Positions 35,501-43,209 of a stretch of 47,395 nt of DNA are shown here, in pieces; the stretch's first letter is position 1, and each line of letters starts with the position of its first letter. Made by a program: the position numbers and the translations under genes. Below the pieces are notes generated by a model, which was given only the letters and a program-made list of their open reading frames with translations, was not told the origin of the DNA and made no database searches. The stretch lies in the IMG/VR virus record IMGVR_UViG_3300043411_000460, positions 1-47,395 of that record. One strand, written 5' to 3'. The stretch is from a virus.

Positions 35501-36456
35501 ATTTTGAAGCTACTCATGGAACCTCAGTATTTAGAGACGAAGGCCCTAAGAGAAGATCTATATCACAAGCTGGTCCAGTAACACATTCGAGTTATCTAAC
35601 TGCATCTGGATCTAGTTCAGCTAAATTTACTGCTAGTTTAGGATCATATCTAACCGTTCCAGATCATGCAGATCTGGATTTAGGAACTGGTGACTTTACT
35701 TTAGAATTCTGGTTCTTTCCAGTTAGTGAAGTAAAAACTTTCCTCTTTGGAAGATGGCCCAACACGGGATCCGCGGCTGCATCTCGTATATATGGACTTC
35801 GCTATAATGGCGATACAGATAATATTACATGGTTGGGAGCCAACGCTGGAGTATCGATCTCATCAACCGCAAATGGAATCAAATCAAAAAGATGGCATCA
35901 TATTGCAGTAGTTCGCGAAGCTGGTGTTCTTAGTATATATGTAAACTTCACACTAGATGGAACAGGAGCCGATGCTACTGATTATGTTGGAGTTGATCCA
36001 CTATTTATTGGGCATGGTGAAAGTGGAACATATGCGGCATTTGATGGTTATCTAGATCAAGTTTCATTTATAAAAGGAACTGCCCTATATAGTGATCCAA
36101 CAATTAACTATGATAGAAGTGGAACTTTTAGAATTAACCCACATAGGATCCCTGGATCCACTACTACTGCAAGACATCGAAAAGTTCTTGGTGTTACTAA
36201 ATCCGTAGACAAGGGTAGATTTGCTGGTTTCAGAATTTTGGATAGTGTTCAGAAAGTAGTATGGTTACACACTCATGCCCTTGATAACGCAACTGGAACT
36301 GGATCGGCTGACTTTGCAACAAGTGTTGGTAGTGGACCAGGTAATACTGCTACTAAATTCAATAGTAGTGATCCAGATATTAGATATACAAAGGAAACTG
36401 CAGAACGTGGATTGGCAGTCTACAGATACGAATTTGGAGGACGGTTTAATCCGTAA
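32590..36456 (+). CDS. Receptor-binding/adhesin-type protein with LamG domains and a 14-blade-like propeller
   Basis: The 1288-residue product has an N-terminal attachment-like region (1-~145), half of a LamG/concanavalin-type domain (about 150-258), a run of about 14 repeats of 38-45 residues (about 258-830), the second half of that LamG domain (about 830-935), a complete LamG domain (about 968-1170) and a C-terminal domain. Each repeat has the YVTN/NHL pattern: 'DGTYLWV' strand, then 'KIDP..N.VVATI'. LamG motifs are LDLGTGDFTLEFW, WHHIAVVREAG and FDGYLDQVSF. Fourteen blades could form two seven-bladed propellers. Such domains bind glycans or proteins, so I infer a tail fibre or host-binding protein. 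GAGGT (32578-32582) supports the ATG. Confidence 0.8.
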   Translation: MIIKARPSYIGEILEIPYREEPSEDFPCFRLDQDDTTINDTNWDLLVENWRTKRFSEVEAGLGTYNFTHYTVFSDHVRLYLREDYVSRMAFENLVEDYRYHNLLGGTFDDWYRTITLDSAVGIITAGDHYVKGYGYDTEPSGESHRYLEADSPSLFLPFDNVSPTLVVTDAVDRSTYNHGVAYYNHSSGGISTTQYFTNGSSLYSGNDYARLLIKDHSSLQFGTGDFTIEGYIRPEGTTEYNLIMSKGEPGVNPVMGFSNAGNTIYDMVKVGDYIWFTDVNNNRIRKYNPATNQVDLSVTVGTAPNGIEYDGSHLWVCNYSSDSITKVDPTDGSVVTTISLAATAAPRFPTYAGGYLWVPGYGLHEVYKINVSTNAVVATITGVTTNPCYTASDGTYLWVTCAGSANVRKINMTTNALSANVAVGNTPTGIRYFASHIWVANYTSSTISKIDPGTDTVVTTLSGGNLSGCQDVEYDGTYLYVANYGNTLILQFDIVNNIQFHEIMQPQNYASNYFRLKNLDGELWVTGIGAGPFQLLRLTNDPMLKEQFLVAGNPTPAEVVSDGTYIWVLSTTSANARKFDPNTNQHIASVAISGVSYAGVYLNGYLWVGSTATGSVEKIDVSTNTVVATVAVTHVVTGLCTDGTYIYASCGSSAYVKKIDPVANTLISSVLTTMSYAYRCVVLNGYLYVTGYNTSALDVFDLTTFTVVRRITGFPGNVNGITTDGTYLWVTSDNDARVHKVDPSQAPGSEIVKSLNVGFAQQWPFYSNGIVWIPCPRAGSKDGTIIIKNDVVLQLRSHGGAYCGCAHGGDIWIAGYHSETFNRYKNTINVEWGIHWDAYNQKLAWIGGNGSIVKQSTGVATMATSTWNHFVIQRRSGKVRIFIDGLFDGEVDDTTNYNGTGEVNVGANCGPALDPFYGYLDSIKITKNYLVYGESRRWGAGDPEFTVKKNMYLKLGLADQIHASSIFHLNFEATHGTSVFRDEGPKRRSISQAGPVTHSSYLTASGSSSAKFTASLGSYLTVPDHADLDLGTGDFTLEFWFFPVSEVKTFLFGRWPNTGSAAASRIYGLRYNGDTDNITWLGANAGVSISSTANGIKSKRWHHIAVVREAGVLSIYVNFTLDGTGADATDYVGVDPLFIGHGESGTYAAFDGYLDQVSFIKGTALYSDPTINYDRSGTFRINPHRIPGSTTTARHRKVLGVTKSVDKGRFAGFRILDSVQKVVWLHTHALDNATGTGSADFATSVGSGPGNTATKFNSSDPDIRYTKETAERGLAVYRYEFGGRFNP

Positions 36457-36461
36457 TAGAT

Positions 36462-37118
36462 ATGTCTAAAATATTCGTATACGAACAAGATAATCTAATT
36501 CAAGCATATCCATATGTTGAGCGTTTAGTAGAACAAGTTAGAATGCAAATTGCCGACTTCAATGCAAACAATAACGCTAAACGAAAAATGAGGACAGGGA
36601 ATATATTTCCACCCGATCCAGATACATATGTCTATGATTCAAATATCTCCGACTATCGTGAGCTAACTACTACTGAAAAGGTTGCGCTTGGAATCATAGT
36701 CCTAGCGGATAATCAAAAGATCGTTAATGAAAAGATCGTAGAAAAGACAGAACAAGAATTAGTTAATGATGGAATTAAAACTTTTGCCAAGGTAAAAGAA
36801 GAGCAAATAGTTCAGCTAAATATGGAAGTTGAAGATCATCTAAAGACAGTTAAAACTCCAAGTGGCTGGCCAGTAGATGCATTCTCGAGGGAAAGATTAC
36901 TTGCAACGTTTAGTATGAGAACTCTTCCTGAGGATGATCCTAATCGTGCTCCATATATAGCTCTTGGATTAACATTTCCCAATGATCGAATGCAAGAAAT
37001 GATAACTACTCTAAAGGTAGTTCAAGATGCATATGCAATTGCTGCAGCTGATGTTAATGCTATTAACGATAACGATGTGCTTGCTGTAAGATCTATTCAT
37101 CTAGAGGATTATCTATGA
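36462..37118 (+). CDS. Hypothetical protein downstream of the adhesin
   Basis: The 218-residue product is charged and mostly helical (Glu/Lys/Val-rich, about 70-130), with a Pro-rich loop and a final acidic segment. Its place directly after the adhesin gene suggests a fibre-assembly chaperone or a second fibre component, but no such family is recognised. Its stop overlaps the next start (ATGA). Confidence 0.55.
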   Translation: MSKIFVYEQDNLIQAYPYVERLVEQVRMQIADFNANNNAKRKMRTGNIFPPDPDTYVYDSNISDYRELTTTEKVALGIIVLADNQKIVNEKIVEKTEQELVNDGIKTFAKVKEEQIVQLNMEVEDHLKTVKTPSGWPVDAFSRERLLATFSMRTLPEDDPNRAPYIALGLTFPNDRMQEMITTLKVVQDAYAIAAADVNAINDNDVLAVRSIHLEDYL

Positions 37119-37303
37119 GCGCTATTGAAAGATGTAATCATTGTGGTAAGTTAGTTGATACTATCGAAGTACACGGGCATACGCAATGTTCGAATTGTAA
37201 AACAAATACCAATCCTTGTTGTAGTGGGGAACGCAATGAGGATGAAATGAATGATAAGAGGCAATGTAATGCAATCGATGGAACAACATGCTGTACCGAC
37301 TAA
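37115..37303 (+). CDS. Small zinc-ribbon-like protein
   Basis: The 62-residue product has CNHC (residues 7-10) and CSNC (25-28), the two knuckles of a zinc ribbon, followed by further Cys residues (35, 36, 51, 59, 60). It starts in a four-base ATGA overlap with the previous gene and its second half overlaps the next gene in another frame. Role unknown. Confidence 0.55.
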   Translation: MSAIERCNHCGKLVDTIEVHGHTQCSNCKTNTNPCCSGERNEDEMNDKRQCNAIDGTTCCTD

Positions 37304-37586
37304 TCTAAGTGTTCTTAATGGAACTGCTGATTTTACTAATAATGGATATATGGAAGATGGCATAGCTCCAGAATTAGATAAGAAATTAACAGCTAAAGGT
37401 AGAAAGCGAATTAAAGCTTCTAACTTTGCACTTCCAGGTAAAAGATATCCTATACATGATCCAAGTCATGCACGTAATGCATTAGCCAGGGTATCTCAAT
37501 ATGGTTCGCCATCAGAAAAAGCCAGGGTCAGAGCTGCTGTATATCGCAAGTATCCGGGAATGAAGAAAGCCAAAGGTAGGAAGTAA
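37269..37586 (+). CDS. Conserved small basic protein (DUF6582-like C-terminal motif)
   Basis: From ATG 37269 (AGAGG seven bases upstream) the protein has 105 residues; an ATG at 37251 with GAGG nine bases away is almost as good and adds six. The C-terminal half has a pattern I know from many phage and bacterial small proteins: 'LPGKRYPIHDPSHARNALAR' then 'SPSEKARVRAAVYRKYPGM'. It is highly basic and probably binds nucleic acid or a protein partner. Its function is not established. It overlaps the end of the zinc-ribbon gene by 35 bases. Confidence 0.65.
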   Translation: MQSMEQHAVPTNLSVLNGTADFTNNGYMEDGIAPELDKKLTAKGRKRIKASNFALPGKRYPIHDPSHARNALARVSQYGSPSEKARVRAAVYRKYPGMKKAKGRK

Positions 37587-37600
37587 TCTTCTTCTAAGTA

Positions 37601-37648
37601 CAATCTAAGCCTCCCACCAAGTATCTTATAAGATATTAGATTGGGAGG
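37601..37648 (+). promoter_or_regulatory. Two mutually exclusive hairpins over the holin ribosome-binding site
   Basis: CAATCTAA (37601-37608) pairs perfectly with TTAGATTG (37636-37643). CCTCCCA (37610-37616) pairs perfectly with TGGGAGG (37642-37648), which is the Shine-Dalgarno. A 14-base palindrome TATCTTATAAGATA (37622-37635) lies inside both. The two long pairings cross and share bases 37642-37643, so only one can form fully. One hides and the other frees the ribosome-binding site. Confidence 0.7.
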
Positions 37649-37652
37649 ACTT

Positions 37653-37892
37653 ATGAGTCTCGATAAAGTCAAAGAGTTTCTAAAGGTTGAGAAAGAAGGT
37701 AAAGTCTTCTGGTTCCTATATGTTCTCGAATTTCTGTTAGTGGCTAAGATTGCACTACCAGAACTCATTACAGGAATTAGTATTCTAGATAATGTCAGTA
37801 CATTGATATCCTGGGCTATCATTGCAGTATTCGTATTCGATACGATTACTATTGTATATCCCAAACTGAAGGCTAAGTTTGCAAAGAAGTAA
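37653..37892 (+). CDS. Small membrane protein, holin candidate
   Basis: From ATG 37653, preceded by GGGAGG at 37643-37648, the product has 79 residues: a charged N-terminus, two hydrophobic segments (about 18-37 and 48-68) and a Lys-rich C-terminus (KLKAKFAKK). Size, two membrane spans and a basic tail match class II-type phage holins, which form the membrane lesion that sets lysis time. An in-frame TTG at 37641 overlaps the Shine-Dalgarno and is not the start. The control hairpins in its leader fit a protein whose expression must be timed. A holin role is inferred. Confidence 0.68.
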   Translation: MSLDKVKEFLKVEKEGKVFWFLYVLEFLLVAKIALPELITGISILDNVSTLISWAIIAVFVFDTITIVYPKLKAKFAKK

Positions 37893-37907
37893 GAGGATTA
37901 GAAGAAA

Positions 37908-37929
37908 GCCCCCCGTAATGGGGGGTTTC
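37908..37929 (+). repeat. C6/G6 hairpin after the holin candidate
   Basis: GCCCCCC and GGGGGGTTT are separated by GTAAT, giving a compact GC hairpin with AAA/TTT flanks and one bulged G. The short TTTC tail makes it a poor terminator. It lies just before the next ATG and could instead limit read-through or translation. Confidence 0.5.
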
Positions 37930-37935
37930 GAATAC

Positions 37936-38271
37936 ATGGAATCTTCCAGACGTTCCACAAAGACTAGTTCTGACGCTCGAAAAAAGCGCGACATTTCTAG
38001 AAAGCTATTTATATCTTCTTGGTTCTTGGGTGCATTAGTTCTCCTCCTTGACTTGTTCAAGAAAGATGTAGCTGTAGATGGAACCCTGATACCTACAGTA
38101 TCAGGACCTGCATATGATTTTCTTGTATACTTTATAGGTATCTTTACCGCTAACTACTCTGTAAGGCGTGGTACGGATGCTTATACTCAAATTAAAGGAG
38201 TATTTTCAAATAATGATACTCTTCCCGAAACAACATTACCAGACGACTTCACTAATCAGCGAGGACGCTAA
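37936..38271 (+). CDS. Second small membrane protein, holin/antiholin or pinholin-type candidate
   Basis: The frame is open from a TTG at 37879, but a hairpin occupies 37908-37929, so ATG 37936 (111 residues) is the most plausible start; ATG 37918 is an alternative. A strongly basic N-terminus (1-23) is followed by a hydrophobic segment (24-41), a short charged loop, a second hydrophobic segment (about 60-74) and a polar C-terminus. Placed directly after a holin candidate, it may be an antiholin or a second lysis membrane protein. It ends in a one-base overlap with the next gene. Confidence 0.6.
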   Translation: MESSRRSTKTSSDARKKRDISRKLFISSWFLGALVLLLDLFKKDVAVDGTLIPTVSGPAYDFLVYFIGIFTANYSVRRGTDAYTQIKGVFSNNDTLPETTLPDDFTNQRGR

Positions 38272-41200
38272 TGCCTGATTCTGGGATCCAGGGACAAGAA
38301 GGCCCACAAACAAGTCTTACCTTTGATGAAGAACTAACTAATCAATATTCTTCATATACTACTAACTATTTTACGGGTAGTCAGTGTAGTTTGTTCTTGG
38401 GCCCAGTATGGGTCGAAGATTTCATTGCAATTAAATATCGTCTTATAAATAGTAAGGCTCCGATATATGGATGGAATGAACTTTATCCAGATGCAGTTAT
38501 AGATGGAAACTTCCTTATACAAGGAACACTTACTGTTCATTATCGTGAATCTGATTATATATTTCGTCTTATTGATCAGATCAAACAACAACTCGAGTCT
38601 ACTTCTAATCAAGAAGATATTGATAGAGTTATAGAAAACCAGAAAGGTAAATTTAGAACCAGGATAGAACAAAGACTTCTCGAACAGAATCTAGATCCAG
38701 CTACTGTGGCTCAGTTAGTAGAACAGGCATCCGACCGCGTTAATATAATTGTAAACGAGTTAAGTAATCAGAATGAGAACACATTTAATTTTGATCTTAC
38801 AGTAGTAACTGGCAACTATCGTTCTAAAGCCAGCGACTCAGCAATCAAGATCTTTGAGAAATTCAACATTACCTCAGAGAGTAGCGCAGTAGAGCCCGAT
38901 GATTCCCCGCTTACTACGACATATGAGTTCTTTGCTTTTAAGAGTAGATCGAGACGTAGAAATGTTGGTCAACCAGTTGTAGCGGACCTCCCGGGTATAG
39001 ATATAGAGAGAATGCTGGAAGAAATCACCAGTAAGATGGCAGATGGTTTCCAATTTGAAAACAAGAAGTCCCTCCTCCAGCTTGCTACTGAAAACTCAAC
39101 ACAAGGTAGAAAGCTTACTGTTTTTGATATAGCAGCTAGTGAAGATTATTCTAAAAAACGTAGAAGGGGACTTCTTGATATTCCTCATATTACATTTAAA
39201 AATGCCACACTCGATTCTAATGCAGATACTGAAATAACGAGTAGTATAACTCAATCAGACGAATGGGGGTATGGTGGTCTTGTCCTTGTCGGTACTAATA
39301 ATTATGGACTTAAAGCAAGTATAAATAAATTAGAAGTCTCATTTGAATGCCCGGAGAAATTTATAGTAGAACAACCAGTCTATGAATTTGGAACTGAGAA
39401 TGCAACAGTTCTTGTAAATGATCAGCGTACATCTGTAGGAATCCAGCGCGCTTCGACTGATTCTTCGAAGCCTATTCTTGATGGTAGTGGTCCTGTAACT
39501 ATGCCGGTAGTTATGAATAACCACTCTGGACAGATACAGCATATAGATCACGAAATCATGAGAAATGAAGGTTTCGATTTCGTCGGAGAAATAATTCCGA
39601 GTCCACCTATTATTAGAGGCTCAGGTATACCAGTAAGAAGAATATACCCACTCACTACAGATACATACAGTTTCGAAAATAGAAGTGGATTCACTAACTC
39701 TTTTCTTTCACTCACAGAACCTATTACTGTATTAAAAAATATAGTCAATCCTTATGGTGAAACTAAGGGCCCACTCGAAAATCGTAGATATATTAGCGAA
39801 GTAGTGCAACAGCCAACATTTGCTATGAATTACTTTGACATATTTAGTTTTTGCAAAGTTGAAGGTAGTAAAATTAAATATGTGCGACCAGTTCCAATTT
39901 ACTTTATGGATCGTCTTTTAAAATCGAATACTCTTCAAGACTTTAGAAGAACTGGAAATCTAGAAGGAGAAGGACTAACTGATGAAGTTAAAGCTAATCT
40001 TACTGGAGAAGATGGGGTAGATGGAATATTCGTTCCAGTATATGGTAAATACTATTCTAGTTCAGAGATTAGTAATATCATAGATTTTGGAGAAGATTTC
40101 TATTATGATGATATTCCATACGTAGAACTTAAAACTAGAATGGAGGCTCTTTATCCTAACAATGTTCTAGAAACAGAAGAAATGCAATTTGTTGAAAAGA
40201 GTTTTCATCTAATTCCAGTTGTATTCAATATCAAGTCCTATGAGATGATAATAAATGGAACTTCAGAAGAAGCTTCAACAGAAGCACTACTTGCCACTAA
40301 ATGGCAACAACAACTTCTTTCTAAGGAACCTTTAACTAAACTTCTAGAAAAGGAACAATCATCAGATATTACCAAGGTCTATCGCACTGCGTATAGTTTA
40401 CATTATGATTATCTTCTTAAAAATACCTCTGGACTTAATCCAGCTGGAGCTACTCCGAATATTGATTTTAGTTTTATAAACAAACTTGATATCAATGAGG
40501 AGGCATTATTTTCTAAAGATGATTTCCTCTTAGTTCAGGTTTATGCTGTAATTACAAAGAGTGTCAACTTTCAAAATTCTGCAGCACTGCTTGAAGACAT
40601 TTTAACAAGTAGAAATATTAAATATAGCTTTATTAACTCTCGTGGATTTTCTTCTAAGATAGAAATAACATCCAATGATGCGGCCAGACAAATGATCGAA
40701 CAGGCCAATATACAAGATGCGATTCCTCCTGTTGAAGTTCATCAACGATACGAAACTGCTAGATTGGTCGTATTTGAAAATTATATACGTTCAGATTATA
40801 AGAATTATATAATCATGGATTCATTCTGGGATACATTCTTAAACTTCATTACACCGAAACGACTCTTGAGTTTTCTACAAGAGTTCAGTACTATGCGTGT
40901 TATCTTCGAATTCCTGGGCCTTGGAAGTTTTGATGGAGCGACAAATATTTTAACTTATCAGAGAGAAATGGCTACATATGTGAATGAGCGTTTAGATCTA
41001 GATAATGATGAAATAGGTAAGATGTTTGGAAGTGCCATAAAGGAATGGGTTGGTTACTTCAAGAGTATCATCGCATTAGGCATAGAAGCAGTAAGTATAT
41101 TCACAAATCTCTTTGAAGATTCAAATGCAGATGATGGACAGAAAATATCTGCATTATATAATCCAACTATCAAATCTATTACAGAAGAAGAAAAGGTTAA

Positions 41201-41753
41201 GACTGAACTTCTATACAACTGTGTAGGATTTGCTGCACAGTCGTATGTAAACGTAAATCTTAGAGTTGTAGCTGAGGAAATTTGGAAATACTTTGATAAA
41301 GATGCATACGCTGCTTCTATTCAAGGTGAACAAAAGCTAAGACATCTTAATTTAAAGAATGTTCAATTTAATGAGATTAAAGTAATACCTACCAATAGTA
41401 ATGCTACGGCTACGATTCTAGAAAGGATATCTAAATCAAGAGCATTGATTTATCCAAATAAAGAACAATTCATCGAACGAGTAGTAGGTCTTCTTAAGAA
41501 GAAGATATTAGATTATAATAATACAGATGGTAGTAAAACTACTATTATAACCAAACGTTTTCGTGCAGATGAGGATAGGAGAGCAGAGACAAAAAGTCCC
41601 CTATTCGAAGATCCATATCGTAAGGATATGTTATATATCAGACATCAGATAGCATATCCGTCGAATACTGCTGTTGTGACCTATGGAAAAAACACACCTC
41701 CTGACAAAATTGCGCTTGGCAATTACGAATGGATGGCTGATATAACCCTATAA
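38271..41753 (+). CDS. Large virion/tail structural protein with tube-like N-terminal domain
   Basis: The 1160-residue product opens with a domain (about 38-105) whose pattern 'LFLGPVWVEDFIAIKYRL ... PIYGWNELYPDAV ... QGTLTVHY' recalls a domain found in many phage tail-tube-related or baseplate virion proteins. The rest is Ser/Thr/Glu-rich and alpha/beta, without membrane spans. Its place just before the chaperone-like pair and tape-measure-like gene fits a tail or baseplate component. The assignment is by resemblance and order, and the middle ~800 residues are unassigned. Confidence 0.6.
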   Translation: MPDSGIQGQEGPQTSLTFDEELTNQYSSYTTNYFTGSQCSLFLGPVWVEDFIAIKYRLINSKAPIYGWNELYPDAVIDGNFLIQGTLTVHYRESDYIFRLIDQIKQQLESTSNQEDIDRVIENQKGKFRTRIEQRLLEQNLDPATVAQLVEQASDRVNIIVNELSNQNENTFNFDLTVVTGNYRSKASDSAIKIFEKFNITSESSAVEPDDSPLTTTYEFFAFKSRSRRRNVGQPVVADLPGIDIERMLEEITSKMADGFQFENKKSLLQLATENSTQGRKLTVFDIAASEDYSKKRRRGLLDIPHITFKNATLDSNADTEITSSITQSDEWGYGGLVLVGTNNYGLKASINKLEVSFECPEKFIVEQPVYEFGTENATVLVNDQRTSVGIQRASTDSSKPILDGSGPVTMPVVMNNHSGQIQHIDHEIMRNEGFDFVGEIIPSPPIIRGSGIPVRRIYPLTTDTYSFENRSGFTNSFLSLTEPITVLKNIVNPYGETKGPLENRRYISEVVQQPTFAMNYFDIFSFCKVEGSKIKYVRPVPIYFMDRLLKSNTLQDFRRTGNLEGEGLTDEVKANLTGEDGVDGIFVPVYGKYYSSSEISNIIDFGEDFYYDDIPYVELKTRMEALYPNNVLETEEMQFVEKSFHLIPVVFNIKSYEMIINGTSEEASTEALLATKWQQQLLSKEPLTKLLEKEQSSDITKVYRTAYSLHYDYLLKNTSGLNPAGATPNIDFSFINKLDINEEALFSKDDFLLVQVYAVITKSVNFQNSAALLEDILTSRNIKYSFINSRGFSSKIEITSNDAARQMIEQANIQDAIPPVEVHQRYETARLVVFENYIRSDYKNYIIMDSFWDTFLNFITPKRLLSFLQEFSTMRVIFEFLGLGSFDGATNILTYQREMATYVNERLDLDNDEIGKMFGSAIKEWVGYFKSIIALGIEAVSIFTNLFEDSNADDGQKISALYNPTIKSITEEEKVKTELLYNCVGFAAQSYVNVNLRVVAEEIWKYFDKDAYAASIQGEQKLRHLNLKNVQFNEIKVIPTNSNATATILERISKSRALIYPNKEQFIERVVGLLKKKILDYNNTDGSKTTIITKRFRADEDRRAETKSPLFEDPYRKDMLYIRHQIAYPSNTAVVTYGKNTPPDKIALGNYEWMADITL

Positions 41754-41761
41754 GAGGAATT

Positions 41762-42367
41762 ATGGCAAGCTCAAAGGAAAAACCCAAACAAAATGATTTA
41801 GCATGGGAAGAGCTATCTTCCGCAACGCAAGAAGAGAAAGAAGATAATACACCAGAAGCACCTCGAGAGGAAGAAAGTCCCAAACCTGGAGTAGATACTG
41901 AACTTTCCAAGGTTAGAGCTTTAAAAGCAAAGCTAGAAGAAGAATACCCAGAACACGACATCGTTCTTCTCAAGATGAGAAGACTAAAAGGAATTAAACC
42001 TTACTTAGTAAGATCAATGGATCTGAAAGATTCAGAAGATCTCGAAAAGGAAACAGTTGCTGAATGTAAAGCTTATCTCGAACAACTGAAGGATCGTCAG
42101 ATGAAAGAGAAAGCTTCTCCTGATTCTGTTTTCTTAACACAGAGAGATCAGGATAACATCCAAGACAGACTCATGGTTGTTAAATGTACATTATATCCAG
42201 AAAACATCAAAGATTTAATTGATGAGAAAAAGATTAAACCCGGCGAGTATGCTGAATTGGTTCGTGTTATTATTGCTACCTCTGGTTTCTTTCCTGCATC
42301 AGTAGACGATGGCGACGAGCAGATTGAAGAAGGTCTCGATAGAACTCTAGATTCAGATTTAGAATAA
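41762..42367 (+). CDS. Probable tail assembly chaperone, first of a pair
   Basis: Acidic 201-residue protein: Lys/Glu-rich disordered start (1-50), a helical core (about 50-180) and an acidic tail. AGAGGAATT precedes the ATG. Small acidic proteins just upstream of the tape-measure gene are usually tail-assembly chaperones (lambda gpG-like). The next gene lies in the -1 frame and starts two bases after this stop, so a G/G-T-type frameshift is conceivable, but the sequence T TTA GAA near the end is not a classical slippery heptamer. Confidence 0.5.
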   Translation: MASSKEKPKQNDLAWEELSSATQEEKEDNTPEAPREEESPKPGVDTELSKVRALKAKLEEEYPEHDIVLLKMRRLKGIKPYLVRSMDLKDSEDLEKETVAECKAYLEQLKDRQMKEKASPDSVFLTQRDQDNIQDRLMVVKCTLYPENIKDLIDEKKIKPGEYAELVRVIIATSGFFPASVDDGDEQIEEGLDRTLDSDLE

Positions 42368-42369
42368 TT

Positions 42370-43206
42370 GTGCGCTTTCAACAAACATTTAAGATTAATC
42401 CCGCCACTAAGAGGATAAAGGAGTTTGTACAGCAAACTGGCTTCTTAGGGCGGCTTTATTTTGATCCAGAAAGTTATGCTAATTATAACCCTAAAGCAAT
42501 AAGAACTGGTGTGTTAGAAACTGGTTCAGTTCTCTTACTTGAAAAACTTCGTGTTGACTTACCTCATGAAATAATCTTAAAACCAGTTAGTTACGCCAAC
42601 TGGAGAATCTATAGATCATTTTATAATCAACCTGATATCATTCGCAAGATTCTAGAAGAATCAATCGTCGACATCACCCCCGCTGATATCAATCTATATA
42701 AGATAATTAAGAAGAGGCCATTCTTTTGGAAGTCTTTATTTGCTATAATACAACAGATATCAGACTTCAGTTACTCTGAAGAAGAACAAGAACGTAGGCT
42801 TGCCGATATGGTAGATAGAGCTACTATGAATTATGTGGGTAGTCTCGATGGTCTCTATGATTTATTTGTACTAACTAACTTCCCCAATATCTGGGAAACC
42901 TATCGAAAAATGGATTACTATGAACGTCTAGATGTTCTAGGAATGTTACAGCAACTTATAGGGGTTAACGTATATAAGAATCTACAAGACTTTAGAAATA
43001 AGAAAATCAGTAGGATAGAACTCACACCGAAGGATCCGCGGAAGATTCCTAAGGATATGCGCGAAACTAAAGGTGTAGATCCTGTCGTTCTAGATGATGC
43101 ACAGCAAAAACTAATGGAGGATATAGAGCGAGACCGCATGGGCGGGTACAAGCGCAAGATCAATACTGATCTTGAAAACAGACAATTTATCACCGGTAAA
43201 GAATAG
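42370..43206 (+). CDS. Probable second tail assembly chaperone, GTG start
   Basis: The 278-residue product lies in the -1 frame relative to the preceding gene and is open only from 42343, so it must begin near the end of that gene. The first usable start is GTG 42370, two bases after the upstream TAA and without a Shine-Dalgarno sequence, which suggests re-initiation or frameshifting. It is helical and basic at the C-terminus, with Trp/Tyr/Arg-rich patches. A chaperone or tape-measure partner role follows only from its position. Confidence 0.6.
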   Translation: MRFQQTFKINPATKRIKEFVQQTGFLGRLYFDPESYANYNPKAIRTGVLETGSVLLLEKLRVDLPHEIILKPVSYANWRIYRSFYNQPDIIRKILEESIVDITPADINLYKIIKKRPFFWKSLFAIIQQISDFSYSEEEQERRLADMVDRATMNYVGSLDGLYDLFVLTNFPNIWETYRKMDYYERLDVLGMLQQLIGVNVYKNLQDFRNKKISRIELTPKDPRKIPKDMRETKGVDPVVLDDAQQKLMEDIERDRMGGYKRKINTDLENRQFITGKE

Positions 43207-43209
43207 TTC

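Noticed and set aside
37879-37935. Extension of the second small membrane protein to a TTG start
   Set aside because: It would translate through the C6/G6 hairpin. ATG 37936 gives a normal basic N-terminus before the first membrane span.
42356-42366. Classical -1 slippery heptamer at the chaperone pair
   Set aside because: No X XXY YYZ heptamer in the right frame is present in the 27 bases where a slip would have to occur. Only a weak T TTA GAA is seen, so frameshifting is kept as a hypothesis, not a feature.
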